Source of the DNA: Lewinellaceae bacterium
Lineage (GTDB): Bacteria; Bacteroidota; Bacteroidia; Chitinophagales; Saprospiraceae
DNA length: 64,000 nt
Reading direction: 5' to 3'
Assembly (NCBI GenBank): GCA_020636375.1
Contig: JACJXZ010000001.1
Span: forward strand, 496,001-560,000
The notes beneath the pieces are model-generated. The model was not told the origin of the DNA. It searched no databases and saw only the letters and a program-made list of their open reading frames with translations. A program made the position numbers and the translations under genes. Below are positions 1 through 8,297 of the stretch, piece after piece. How positions within the stretch are numbered: position 1 is the stretch's first letter; every line of letters begins with the position of its first letter.

Positions 1-217
1 ACTGAATCACCTGGGGGGTGGATATCCGGGTAATCAGATCATTGGCCCACCCCCCAAATCCCCCGTGCGCCGACCCCAGCTACGGGGCAAGCGGCCGGCG
101 GGGGACATTTTTCCCGATTCAGAGGTGCGTTATTCCCACCAGGAGCCAAGGGGAAGAAGCGATTAAAAGCCTCCATGTCGGCCCTTCATCTAAACAACTG
201 ACTTAAACCGATTAACT

Positions 218-1285
218 ATGCGTTCCAATATTACTCTCTTTGTTTTTTTTGGCTTGTTTTGTTTTCTGGCGGCACCCCGCCAGGCCCAGGCACAGGACCC
301 CCGTTTTTCTCAGTTCTACGCCGCTCCGGCGGAGCTCAACCCGGCGATGATCGGCGTTTACGAGGGCAAGTTCCGCATCGTCGCCAACTACCGGGAGCTG
401 TATTCCAGCATCCTGGACAACAATGCTTTCCGGACGATTGCCGCCAGTTTTGACATGCGGCAGCGGATACAGCAGGATGACTACTTCGGCTTTGGGTTCA
501 GCGTCCTGCGCGACGAGGCGGGCCTGTCCCAGTTTCACCGCACCAAGGCCAACCTCGGCGCTTCCGTCATGAAGCAGTTGGGCGGCAGCCGCTACGCCAC
601 CTACGACCAGTATCTCATTGCCGGCGCCCAGCTGGGCTTTGGCCAGCACGGCCTGAACTGGCAGCGGCTGTGGTTCAGCCAGCAGTTCAATGCCAGCGAC
701 GGTGTCATCGACACCAGCACTCCCTCAGGAGAGAACTTCGACAAACAAACGACCGGCCTATACCTCGACTTCAACGCCGGCGTGCTTTGGTATGTGCTCT
801 TCGACGACAACCTGAGCCTCTATGCCGGCGGCGCCTTGCACCACCTCAACAACCCCAGCATCTCCTTCCTGGAAAACAGCGAAGACAAGCTCGATACCCG
901 CTGGACGGCCCACGCCGGCGGGGAGATTCCCTTCACCCGGGAGCTGAGCCTGCTGCCTGCCGTGGCCGTCATGGGGCAGAACACCCATTTCAGCACCACC
1001 ATCGGCGGCAACTTCCGCTATACCAACCGCGACTGGAAGGAGGTAGCCATCCGGGCCGGCGGCTGGGCCCACCTGTCCAACGAACTGGAAAGCGGCATGG
1101 CCATGGACGCCGTAGCCGTCACCGCCATCCTGGAAATGGAACGCTGGAACTTCGGCATCAGCTACGATATCACAACCTCCGTGCTGGCGACGGCCAACAA
1201 CTCCCGGGGCGCTTTTGAACTGTCGTTCATTTATACGCACCCCGCCCAGTGGCGGAGTTCGGTGAAGTGCCCGAATTTTTACTGA
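218..1285 (+). CDS. PorP/SprF family type IX secretion system outer-membrane protein
   Basis: This 355-residue protein starts with a signal peptide (hydrophobic stretch, cleavage near AQA-QDPRFSQFYAAP). The sequence right after it, QFYAAPAELNPAMIGVYEG, is the signature opening of PorP/SprF proteins. The rest alternates short amphipathic beta strands and turns, as expected of an outer-membrane barrel, and the length is typical of the family. Family knowledge: PorP/SprF proteins take part in type IX secretion or in anchoring gliding adhesins, and such genes often follow a large adhesin or PKD-domain gene, which would lie left of this window. A strong terminator hairpin lies about 185 bases downstream. 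Which paralogue this is cannot be told from sequence alone. Confidence 0.9.
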   Translation: MRSNITLFVFFGLFCFLAAPRQAQAQDPRFSQFYAAPAELNPAMIGVYEGKFRIVANYRELYSSILDNNAFRTIAASFDMRQRIQQDDYFGFGFSVLRDEAGLSQFHRTKANLGASVMKQLGGSRYATYDQYLIAGAQLGFGQHGLNWQRLWFSQQFNASDGVIDTSTPSGENFDKQTTGLYLDFNAGVLWYVLFDDNLSLYAGGALHHLNNPSISFLENSEDKLDTRWTAHAGGEIPFTRELSLLPAVAVMGQNTHFSTTIGGNFRYTNRDWKEVAIRAGGWAHLSNELESGMAMDAVAVTAILEMERWNFGISYDITTSVLATANNSRGAFELSFIYTHPAQWRSSVKCPNFY

Positions 1286-1290
1286 TCAAA

Positions 1291-1375
1291 GCCACAAAGA
1301 CTCCAAGACACAAAGAATCACAAAGTTTTTTTCCGGTTACTTCGTGCAATCTTGGCATCTTCGATCCTTTGTGGC
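1291..1375. repeat. CACAAAG-type intergenic palindrome
   Basis: GCCACAAAG at the left end and CTTTGTGGC at the right end bracket an imperfect inverted repeat. Relatives of the same family occur at 8831-9065 (split by an insertion), 13957-14088, around 22425, 22825-22897 and 22936-23030, and in rearranged form near 62240. It is non-coding and lies between porP and the next gene. Confidence 0.7.
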
Positions 1376-1467
1376 AAGATAAAATGCCCTTGCAGAGGTT
1401 ATTGACTATTGATTTTCTCAAAAAAAAGTTGTATGTTATAAGGGCTAATTCATCGCATTTGATTATG

Positions 1468-1507
1468 CTGCCTGCTCCTATCGTGTTTAGGAGCAGGCAG
1501 TTTGTTT
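1468..1507 (+). terminator. Strong terminator hairpin
   Basis: A perfect 13 bp stem (CTGCCTGCTCCTA, 1468-1480, with its complement at 1488-1500) closes a 7-base loop and is followed by TTTGTTT. This has the form of an intrinsic terminator for transcription coming from the porP side. Confidence 0.75.
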
Positions 1508-1580
1508 CGGACGGGCTACATTTATGTGGCCCGTAATCATAAACTGCGTTGCAACTGGTTCTCCCAGCCTCAAAGCCTCC

Positions 1581-1588
1581 TATCTTTG
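1581..1588 (+). promoter_or_regulatory. Bacteroidota -7 box (TATCTTTG)
   Basis: TATCTTTG matches the Bacteroidota primary-sigma -7 consensus TAnnTTTG and ends only five bases before the ATG of the RNA methyltransferase. Transcription would start at or beside the start codon, so the mRNA may be nearly leaderless. No well-spaced TTG -33 box is seen. Confidence 0.5.
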
Positions 1589-1592
1589 CCCT

Positions 1593-2123
1593 ATGAAGGA
1601 AAAGCAATTAAGTTTCCGGGACGAGCGCCCTCAAGACATGGAAAAGTACCTCGAAGAGGTCCGGGAGAACCGGTTCCCCCTGAGCCTGCTCCTGGACCAC
1701 GTGGAGGATACGCGCAACCTGGGCGCGCTGTTCCGGCTGGCCGATGCGGCCCGCCTGCAGCACCTGTGGGCGTTGGGAGAGGCGGATCTGTTCGACAGCA
1801 GGATCATCCGGCGGGTGTCCCGTTCGGCAATGGCTTATGTGCCGCACCATGCTATCAATATGGACGAAGCCCGGGAACTGTCGCGGCGGCAGAATCTGGT
1901 CGCCCTGGAAATCACCGGAAACAGCATTCCTTATACTGAATTTCAACCCTCAGCTCCTTGTGTGCTGGTAATCGGCAATGAGAAGGACGGCGTCTCGGAG
2001 GAATTGCTGGGCCTCTGCCAGGCAAGCATCCACGTTCCCATGTACGGGGTAAATACCTCGATGAACGTGGCGATGGCGACGGCGGTTGCGGTATATGGGT
2101 TGCTGGAAAAGCTTGGGAAGTGA
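1593..2123 (+). CDS. TrmH/SpoU family RNA 2'-O-methyltransferase
   Basis: The protein has 176 residues from the chosen ATG. An in-frame ATG lies 69 bases upstream, but the promoter box TATCTTTG sits between the two, so the downstream start is preferred. SPOUT-fold motifs are clear: motif 1 DHVEDTRNLGALFRLADAA near the N-terminus, motif 2 VIGNEKDGVSEELL, and motif 3 PMYGVNTSMNVAMATAVAVYG near the C-terminus, forming the trefoil-knot SAM site. Family members methylate a ribose in tRNA or rRNA; the target (for example tRNA G18) cannot be assigned with certainty. The last codons and the 3' flank are duplicated at 3597-3766. Confidence 0.88.
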   Translation: MKEKQLSFRDERPQDMEKYLEEVRENRFPLSLLLDHVEDTRNLGALFRLADAARLQHLWALGEADLFDSRIIRRVSRSAMAYVPHHAINMDEARELSRRQNLVALEITGNSIPYTEFQPSAPCVLVIGNEKDGVSEELLGLCQASIHVPMYGVNTSMNVAMATAVAVYGLLEKLGK

Positions 2124-2168
2124 TTCGCAGATACTTTTCTTTGCCAGTTTGTGGAGTTACAGCAATAA

Positions 2169-2321
2169 CTAGTGCTTCGCGCATTAAATAAGGGGAGAAT
2201 AGCGCGAGGTTATTTTCCTGCCAGACAAGGCGCGAGGAAGAAGCATAGCCGAAGCTACGCGACTGACGAGCAACGCAGTATGGCGGAAGACCGTATTCCC
2301 CGCATTATCGCGAAGCACTAG
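2169..2321. mobile_element. MITE-like palindromic element, copy A (CTAG target)
   Basis: The element starts CTAG-TGCTTCGCG and ends CGCGAAGCA-CTAG, giving inverted ends and a CTAG direct repeat. The empty version of this exact site is present at 3675-3685, where the same flanks are joined through a single CTAG. The core (GCGAGG...GCATAGCC-AGCTACG...GCAACG) is shared with the elements at 8879-9045 and 22452-22616. It encodes no protein, so it would need a transposase supplied from elsewhere. Confidence 0.75.
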
Positions 2322-2410
2322 ACTTTGGACGTGCCGCTGTTTCAAGTCGGAAATGCGACCGTCTAGTCAGCCGGTTAAAAAGTCGGAAAGCCTGCCCCGA
2401 TCTTTTGTCG

Positions 2411-3596
2411 CATGCGCGGGGACATAACTAAAACATATATAAGCATTCAAGATGGTTTAATCTGTCCGCGCTATCGTAGAACAGAAATAAGCTGCCAAAT
2501 CCACAAGCCTCTCGGAATCATCGGACATATTTCGTCAGCGTTCTTGACCATGTCTGAATGAAAATGCTGAGCCATTTTGATGCTTGTCCCAAACCCACTA
2601 AAACAACTTATAAGAGGGACAAAAACATTGTCAGCAAGCCAGGATAAGGTATAAGAAAATCATAGCTGCCTAACCGTTTAGCTTAAAATATGCTGGAATT
2701 GAATTTGCTTTCCAGCATTTAAAGATATTCAATACGCCAGCGGATTGATAAGCCTTAAATGCCTGGGAGCACGCCAAACCTCTTAGGCACGTTGGTAATT
2801 AATATAGTCAGCTAACAGCGGGTACTCCTTCGAATGGTTAGCCTTTATGGCGGTCGTTGAGCGCTTTTTCCAGGCGCTGCCTATAAACGCTGGGCACCTT
2901 GTACTACCTGGCGGGCAAGCGCCAGCGCCGAGCAGGGCTGCCAATCCATTGGTTGATCCCTGCGGTGTAAGCCGTCAAGGTTTTGAGCAAATCGATCTGC
3001 TTTCCGTTCCTATGAAAAGGCTGGTGCCAAACCTATGGCGGCACAAAAATAAGCCTGTTTTCCGCTATTTTCCCAAGCGCCTGGGACGGCATAGCCCAAA
3101 TCAAAATATTCAGGTTCCAGCCTGGGCGCCCGGTAGCTGGGCGGCATATTTCTGGTCGTTGTCTCTATAAGACTGTATGTCGATATGGCTATACTGGTGT
3201 TCAGCAAATCCATGCGCATTGGATGCGTTGCGCATCGCCAGTATGGCTGTGCGTGGAAAAGCTCAGACAAATTCTCCGGCATTTGGGCTCGAATCATTGA
3301 CAAATACTCCTTTAGAAGCCGAACAGCTGTTTCTGATGGTTGTTGGTTGCAGCCCTGCGCCAATGCCTGTTCAAACAACCGTCGGCTGAAACCTCGTGCC
3401 GGTAGGACAGCTTGTTGTCCACGGCTTTCGGCTACCCTTGCGCCATAAAGCTTTGGCTATGTTGTGCTTTAGGTCGCCTTGCTGATTATCAAGCGCACGA
3501 CGAAATCCGATGCTTCTATTTTCTAGCTTCTCTTTGAAACCTGTTTGTTTGCAAGCTCCAATTGGGTATTGAGCTAATTTCTTCTAATTTGCGGCA
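2411..3596. other. Gene-poor segment between two copies of a 160 bp repeat
   Basis: About 1.2 kb, more AT-rich at its left side, flanked by direct copies of the trmH 3' end. The only notable open frame is on the minus strand at 3010-3378 (122 residues). It has no recognisable motif and a composition unlike the neighbouring genes. I see no complete gene. It may be a degenerate insertion. Confidence 0.4.
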
Positions 3597-3766
3597 GTGT
3601 ATGGGCTGCTGGCAAAGCTTGGGAAGTGATTCGCAGATACTTTTCTTTGCCAGTTTGTGGAGTTACAGCAATAACTAGACTTTGGACGTGCCGCTGTTTC
3701 AAGTCGGAAATGCGACCGTCTAGTCAGCCGGTTAAAAATTCGGAAAGCCTGCCCCGATCTTTTGTC
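3597..3766. repeat. Direct duplicate of the trmH 3' end and flank
   Basis: This stretch repeats 2093-2171 joined directly to 2322-2410, with few mismatches. It includes the last codons of the methyltransferase and its stop, followed by the same downstream sequence. The copy at 2093-2410 contains the 153 bp element that is missing here. Confidence 0.8.
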
Positions 3767-3832
3767 GGGGTCGGAATGGGGCGCAAAATGGGCGGAAAAC
3801 CCCAATTCAAGTGCAAGTGCAAGCACAAAAGC

Positions 3833-3871
3833 AGAAGCCCGCCCGGGCTACCCCGGCGCAGGCTTCTTTTA
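3833..3871. terminator. Bidirectional terminator candidate
   Basis: AGAAGCC (3833-3839) pairs with GGCTTCT (3861-3867) around a GC-rich inner part. There is a T run on the plus side and an interrupted T run on the minus side. It sits just downstream of the DUF6249 gene on the minus strand. Confidence 0.5.
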
Positions 3872-3888
3872 CATCAAATGGATTAATC

Positions 3889-4260
3889 TTACACCTCGAT
3901 CTCTTCCAGTTCCCGTTCTTTTTCCTTTTCTCTCCCTTTGACCAGGTAGTAAAAACCGACCAGGCCCACGCCGCTGAAAATGAGGATGACAGTAAAGTAG
4001 GCCACTACCCCGGGAAGGCCCGATTTGTCAAGCAGGTAGGCGATGAAGACGCCAATGCCCGCCATGATGGCCACGATGCCCACCTTGAGGGAATTTTCCC
4101 GGTCGCTCTCCTTCGAAAAAATCTTGGCATCCAGGCGGTTGTTGATGAGGGCCATGCGCTCCCGGTGGCGGGAGGAGAAAAACATGTATACGAAGAGAAT
4201 GATGGCACCCCAAAAACCGGCGACAGCAAGGATCGGAATTAATACTTCTATGCCAGACAT
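3889..4260 (-). CDS. DUF6249 family small membrane protein
   Basis: This 123-residue protein has an N-terminal membrane segment (about residues 7-29), a charged middle (HRERMALINNRLDAKIF and a Lys/Glu-rich stretch), two further membrane segments (about 60-78 and 84-106) and a highly charged C-terminal tail. The segment reading RERMALI before an acidic/basic linker is typical of DUF6249 proteins. It is transcribed away from the ECF sigma factor gene at 4495. DUF6249 genes are commonly found beside sigma/anti-sigma genes in Bacteroidota, so a shared stimulus is likely, but the function is unknown. Confidence 0.75.
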   Translation of the reverse strand: MSGIEVLIPILAVAGFWGAIILFVYMFFSSRHRERMALINNRLDAKIFSKESDRENSLKVGIVAIMAGIGVFIAYLLDKSGLPGVVAYFTVILIFSGVGLVGFYYLVKGREKEKERELEEIEV

Positions 4261-4327
4261 GATCTTTGTTTTTCTGATGATTAATTTGTTCGTTCTGTGG
4301 CTATGACGAGAAGAGGATAGGAGGAGG

Positions 4328-4373
4328 TTACAAAATGGCAGTTTTTTTAACTGTCGTAACCGCCATTTTGTAA
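4328..4373. promoter_or_regulatory. 12 bp inverted repeat in the divergent sigma/DUF6249 intergene
   Basis: TTACAAAATGGC (4328-4339) is perfectly repeated in inverse orientation at 4362-4373. A smaller nested pair (CAGTT/AACTG) lies between them. It may be an operator for a dimeric regulator or an RNA hairpin. A third TTTGTAA half-site lies just downstream. Confidence 0.5.
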
Positions 4374-4422
4374 ATTGGGAAAATATTTGTAACCTGATCC
4401 CACGCTGGACTCGTCAGAGAGA

Positions 4423-4479
4423 ACAGGACGATGGCGGCGGCATAAGCCCCGTTAAAGCCCTCCGCCGCCATCGTCCTGT
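4423..4479 (+). promoter_or_regulatory. Perfect 18 bp stem-loop just before the sigma factor start codon
   Basis: ACAGGACGATGGCGGCGG (4423-4440) is followed 21 bases later by its perfect reverse complement (4462-4479), ending 15 bases before the ATG at 4495. There is no T run after it, so it is not an ordinary terminator. In an mRNA it would form a very stable hairpin next to the ribosome binding region. Confidence 0.65.
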
Positions 4480-4494
4480 AAAACTTACCATCAA

Positions 4495-5067
4495 ATGGAT
4501 GATGACATTAGACTGGTGGAAGCCTGCCTCGACGGCAGCCAGCCCGCTTTCCAGCGGCTGGTGGAGCGCTACCAGGACTATGTGTTCACCATAACGATGC
4601 GGGTGTTGAAATCGCGGGAAGACGCCGAGGAGGCCGCTCAGGACGTGTTCATCAAAGTATACCGGACGCTGGGCTCCTTTGAAAAAAAGTCGAAATTCAG
4701 CACCTGGCTGTATACCGTGGCGTACCGGACGGCTCTGGACAAGGCCCGGCTCAAGCAGCTGCCCGTTTCCTCCATCGACGACGACGAGTCGTATATCCAG
4801 GTGGAAGACACCGATGGCGGCAACCCGGCGGACGAGCTTTACCGGGAAGACCTCAGCCGCCAGCTGCAGGCCGCCATCAGCCGCCTCAAGCCGACGGATG
4901 CCGCACTGGTCACCTTGTTCTACCTGCACGAAACGCCGGTCAAGGAGGCCGCCGAGATCCTGGGCATCAGCCTGAGCAACGCCAAAACCAAGCTGCACCG
5001 CCTCCGGGAGGCGCTCAAGGAAGAATTATCGAACCAACTCGAAGCCGAAATAGAAGACCTGTTATGA
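4495..5067 (+). CDS. RNA polymerase sigma factor, ECF subfamily
   Basis: This 190-residue protein starts MDDDIRLVEACLDG. Region 2 (about residues 10-75) contains FQRLVERYQDYVF and the DAEEAAQDVFIKVYRTL helix that reads the -10 element, followed by FSTWLYTVAYRTALDKAR. Region 4 (about 120-175) contains DAALVTLFYLHETPVKEAAEILGISLSNAKTKLHRLREAL, a helix-turn-helix for -35 binding. Length and order fit ECF sigma factors. Its stop overlaps the start of the next gene by four bases (ATGA), so the two are translationally coupled as a sigma/anti-sigma operon. The strong hairpin directly upstream may limit its expression. Confidence 0.92.
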   Translation: MDDDIRLVEACLDGSQPAFQRLVERYQDYVFTITMRVLKSREDAEEAAQDVFIKVYRTLGSFEKKSKFSTWLYTVAYRTALDKARLKQLPVSSIDDDESYIQVEDTDGGNPADELYREDLSRQLQAAISRLKPTDAALVTLFYLHETPVKEAAEILGISLSNAKTKLHRLREALKEELSNQLEAEIEDLL

Positions 5068-5549
5068 ACCACGACGAATTACTCTGGAAATACATCGACG
5101 GAGATTGTTCTCCGGAAGAAGCCGCCCAGGTGGAGCGCCGCCTGGCCGAAGACCCTGGTTTCAAACGGGAATGGGCGCAGCGCGCCAGGCTGCACCAGCA
5201 GCTGCAACAACAGGAACCGGAGCAGCCCTCCCTGCGCTTCGCCCGCAACGTGATGGATCGCCTGCCCAACCTCTACCGCAAGCTGGACATCAGCCCGCTG
5301 ATCAGCCCGTTCTGGCAAAAAGCGCTCGGCGGGGTGGCGGGGGCTTTGCTGCTGGCCTACTTTGCGCTGGTTTTCAATGTTATTGAAACGGCAGGGCCCG
5401 GCCAGGGAGGCCAGATCCCGGCAATAGAAGCTTTTGTGGATACGCTTGCAGGCTTGCCGACGCAGGCGCTGAGCATCGTATCCGCCCTGTCTGTCGGGTA
5501 TATTTTGCTTACCTTTGCGGACCGGAAACTGAAGGAGCGGTTTGGGTAG
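5064..5549 (+). CDS. Putative anti-sigma factor, membrane protein
   Basis: The protein has 161 residues. The N-terminus (MNHDELLWKYIDGDCSPEEAAQVERRLAEDP) is the short helical anti-sigma-like module seen in Bacteroidota partners of ECF factors; the HxxxC zinc pair of classical ZAS domains is absent. A coiled Gln/Glu-rich stretch follows, then membrane segments at about residues 88-108 and 133-152, with a short basic cytoplasmic end. The start overlaps the sigma factor stop by four bases. The likely role is to hold the sigma factor at the inner membrane until a signal arrives, inferred from context. Confidence 0.75.
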   Translation: MNHDELLWKYIDGDCSPEEAAQVERRLAEDPGFKREWAQRARLHQQLQQQEPEQPSLRFARNVMDRLPNLYRKLDISPLISPFWQKALGGVAGALLLAYFALVFNVIETAGPGQGGQIPAIEAFVDTLAGLPTQALSIVSALSVGYILLTFADRKLKERFG

Positions 5550-5552
5550 GGA

Positions 5553-6887
5553 TTATGCCAAAAACCCCAACCGCTCCCCCTTCTTCCCCTCGTCGAACCG
5601 CCCCTCGTGGTACGCCAGATGCCCGCTGACGATGGTGCTGGCGACTTTCCCCCTGAACGTATGCCCCTCAAACGGCGACCAGCCGCATTTAAAATAGATA
5701 TTGTCCTTACCGGCCTGCCATTGTTTGTCCACATCCACCAGGGCCAGATCCGCCCAGTACCCTTCCTCGACGAAGCCTCTTTTTTCTACCCGAAAGCAAA
5801 CCGCCGGCGCGTGGCACATCTTCTCCACAATGCGCTCCAGGCTGATCCTGCCCTGGTGGTAGAACTCCAGCATCACGTTCAGGCTGTGCTGAACCAGGGG
5901 TACGCCGGAAGGCGCCTGGAAATAAGTACCCTGCTTCTCCTCCCAGGTATGGGGCGCGTGGTCGGTGGCGATGATGTCCAGGCGGTTGTCCAGCAGGGCG
6001 GGAAAGAGGGCGGCCTGGTGTTCCGCTGATTTGATGGCGGGGTTGCACTTGATCTGCGTGCCCAGCGTTTCGTAGTCTTTGCTGTTGAAATAGAGGTGGT
6101 GGACACAAACCTCCGAAGTGATGCGCTTTTGTTCGAGGGGGATGTCGTTGCGGAAAAGATCCAGTTCTCTGGCGGTGGAGATGTGCAGGATGTGGAGGCG
6201 GGTGTTGTGGCGGCGGGCCAGTTCCACCGCCAGGGAAGACGACCTGTAGCAGCCTTCGACGCTGCGGATTTCCGGGTGGTATCGCACCGGAATGTCCTCT
6301 CCGTATTTTTCCCGGTAGGCCTGCTCGTTGGCGCGGATGGTGGATTCGTCTTCGCAGTGGGTGGCGATCAGCATGGGTACCTGGGAGAACAGCCCTTCCA
6401 GGGTCCGCTCGTCGTCGACCAGCATGTTGCCGGTGCTGGAGCCCATGAACACTTTGATGCCGCATACCGTCTTCGGGTCCGTTTTCAGCACCTCCTCCAG
6501 GTTGTCGTTGGAAGCGCCCATAAAGAAGGAGTAGTTGGCCAGAGAGCTGATGGCGGCGATGTCGTACTTATCCTGCAGCAGCCCCTGAGTAAGGGCCGGC
6601 GGTTTGGTATTGGGCATTTCCATGTAGGAAGTGACCCCGCCGGCGACGGCTGCCCGAGGCTCAGTGTACAGGTCCGCCTTGTGGGTGAGGCCCGGCTCGC
6701 GGAAGTGTACCTGGTCGTCGATAATGCCGGGGATCAGGTACTGGCCTTCGGCGTTGAGCTCTATGTCGGCGCGGGCGTTCACCTCCGGATCGATGCGCTC
6801 GATAAACCCGCCTTTGACGAAAACGTCGCCTTCCGTTATTTTGCCCCGGTTGACGATGCGGGCACCTTTGATGAGAATGCTTTTCAT
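5553..6887 (-). CDS. pyrC: Dihydroorotase (amidohydrolase)
   Basis: The 444-residue form begins MKSILIKGARIVNRG. An upstream in-frame start would add 35 residues of unlikely sequence, so it was not used. The family catalyses ring closure of carbamoyl aspartate to dihydroorotate in pyrimidine synthesis. Visible motifs are FREPGLTHK, the substrate/metal strand LHILHIST, and ATDHAPHTWEEK near the C-terminal metal site. The first metal-site motif reads DDQVH, with Gln in the place of the first His of the usual HxH. My recollection is that related Bacteroidota proteins share this, but it should be compared. The gene is divergent from purK across 137 bases. The product is cytosolic. Confidence 0.88.
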   Translation of the reverse strand: MKSILIKGARIVNRGKITEGDVFVKGGFIERIDPEVNARADIELNAEGQYLIPGIIDDQVHFREPGLTHKADLYTEPRAAVAGGVTSYMEMPNTKPPALTQGLLQDKYDIAAISSLANYSFFMGASNDNLEEVLKTDPKTVCGIKVFMGSSTGNMLVDDERTLEGLFSQVPMLIATHCEDESTIRANEQAYREKYGEDIPVRYHPEIRSVEGCYRSSSLAVELARRHNTRLHILHISTARELDLFRNDIPLEQKRITSEVCVHHLYFNSKDYETLGTQIKCNPAIKSAEHQAALFPALLDNRLDIIATDHAPHTWEEKQGTYFQAPSGVPLVQHSLNVMLEFYHQGRISLERIVEKMCHAPAVCFRVEKRGFVEEGYWADLALVDVDKQWQAGKDNIYFKCGWSPFEGHTFRGKVASTIVSGHLAYHEGRFDEGKKGERLGFLA

Positions 6888-6949
6888 GGACTGTGCTTTG
6901 GTGGGCTGTGAAAATAGGCATCCGGTTTTAAGCCTGCAAACTTTTTCAG

Positions 6950-6957
6950 TAGCTTTG
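6950..6957 (+). promoter_or_regulatory. -7 box TAGCTTTG for purK
   Basis: TAGCTTTG fits the Bacteroidota TAnnTTTG consensus. It lies in the divergent pyrC-purK intergene and would give a purK leader of roughly 60 bases. No strong -33 TTG at the ideal spacing is evident. Confidence 0.5.
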
Positions 6958-7024
6958 CGGGCGATGGTTGGAACAATCATTAGGAATCCCAATGCACCAG
7001 CAAAAAGATTAGAAACAGGTTTAA

Positions 7025-8191
7025 ATGAAACTCACTCCCTCTCCTCTCCACCCCGAATTCAAGCTTGGCGTGCTCGGCGGCGGCCAACTGGGCAAGATGC
7101 TCGCCCTGGCTGCCGGCAACTGGCACCTGCCGCTGTATGTGCTGGACAGCGACAAGGGCTTCCCGGCGGGCCGGGTGACGCCCTTTTTCACCGAAGGCAA
7201 TTTTAAAGATTATGACGACGTGTACCGGTTCGGCCGGCAGCTGGACGTGCTGACCATCGAGATCGAGCACGTCAATACGGAGGCGTTGCACCAACTCGAA
7301 AAGGAAGGGCTCACGATCCACCCTGCCCCGGCCCAGCTCGACATCATCAAGGACAAGGGGGCTCAGAAACTATTCTACAAAGAAAAGGAAATACCAACGG
7401 CCCCGTTCCGGCTGTTCGACGATGAGGAAGCGGTGCGGCAGGCGGTGGCCCGGGGAGAGATCGCCTTCCCTTTTGTGCAGAAAAGCCGCACGGCCGGCTA
7501 CGACGGGCGGGGGGTCAGCGTTATCCGGGATGCAGCGGGGCTGGAGGGTTTGCTGCCCGGCCCCTGTGTGATCGAAGAGCAAGTCGACATCGACAAGGAG
7601 CTGGCCGTCATCGTGGCCCGCAACGCCCATGGAGAAACAAAAGCCTTCCCGGCCGTAGAGATGGAGTTCAATCCCGAGGCCAACCTGGTGGAATTCCTTT
7701 TCTGCCCGGCGGCCATTTCGCCGGAACTGGAGGCAAGAGCCGAGGCGCTGGCTATCGAGGTGGTGAAGGCCTACGACATTTGCGGGCTGCTGGCGGTGGA
7801 ACTCTTCCTCGACAAAAAAGGCGAACTGCTGGTCAACGAGGTAGCGCCCCGGACCCACAACAGCGGGCACCATACCATCGACAGTTGTTATACCTCACAA
7901 TTCGAGCAACATCTGCGGGCCGTGCTCAACTTCCCCCTGGGCAGCACCCGGATGAAAGCCCCCTCCGTGATGGTCAACCTGCTGGGCGCCGAAGGGCATG
8001 CCGGCCCGGCGGCGTACGAGGGGCTGGAAGATTGCCTGGCCATCGAAGGGGTGCATATCCACCTGTACGGCAAGGCCATGACCAAGCCCTTCCGCAAGAT
8101 GGGACATGTGACTATCGTTGACGAGCGCCTGGCCGGGGCTAAGGCCAAGGCGCGGAAGGTGAAGGAATTATTGAAGGTTGTCAGCCGATAA
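7025..8191 (+). CDS. purK: 5-(carboxyamino)imidazole ribonucleotide synthase
   Basis: The 388-residue product is an ATP-grasp enzyme that uses ATP and bicarbonate to carboxylate AIR to N5-CAIR in purine synthesis. The N-terminal nucleotide-binding motif is LGVLGGGQLGKMLALAA. Next come IEIEHVNTEAL, the ATP-grasp loop FPFVQKSRTAGYDGRGV and IEEQVDIDKELAVIVARN. The catalytic end LLVNEVAPRTHNSGHHTID is a near-invariant PurK signature, and the C-terminal domain has HLYGKAMTKPFRKMGHVTI. Length is normal. purE is not adjacent in this window. Confidence 0.95.
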   Translation: MKLTPSPLHPEFKLGVLGGGQLGKMLALAAGNWHLPLYVLDSDKGFPAGRVTPFFTEGNFKDYDDVYRFGRQLDVLTIEIEHVNTEALHQLEKEGLTIHPAPAQLDIIKDKGAQKLFYKEKEIPTAPFRLFDDEEAVRQAVARGEIAFPFVQKSRTAGYDGRGVSVIRDAAGLEGLLPGPCVIEEQVDIDKELAVIVARNAHGETKAFPAVEMEFNPEANLVEFLFCPAAISPELEARAEALAIEVVKAYDICGLLAVELFLDKKGELLVNEVAPRTHNSGHHTIDSCYTSQFEQHLRAVLNFPLGSTRMKAPSVMVNLLGAEGHAGPAAYEGLEDCLAIEGVHIHLYGKAMTKPFRKMGHVTIVDERLAGAKAKARKVKELLKVVSR

Positions 8192-8297
8192 GATTGGACA
8201 TGCGGCGTAATAGCAGACAGGATTATCAGGATTTTGCCCTTGCCGCAAGCAGCTAGTGCGCCGTCTACCGTCTACCGTCCGCCGTCCGCCCTTCCCT

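Noticed and set aside
3010..3378. 122-codon minus-strand frame as a gene
   Set aside because: No motif, signal or conserved neighbour, and its composition differs from true genes in the window. Kept only as part of the gene-poor segment.
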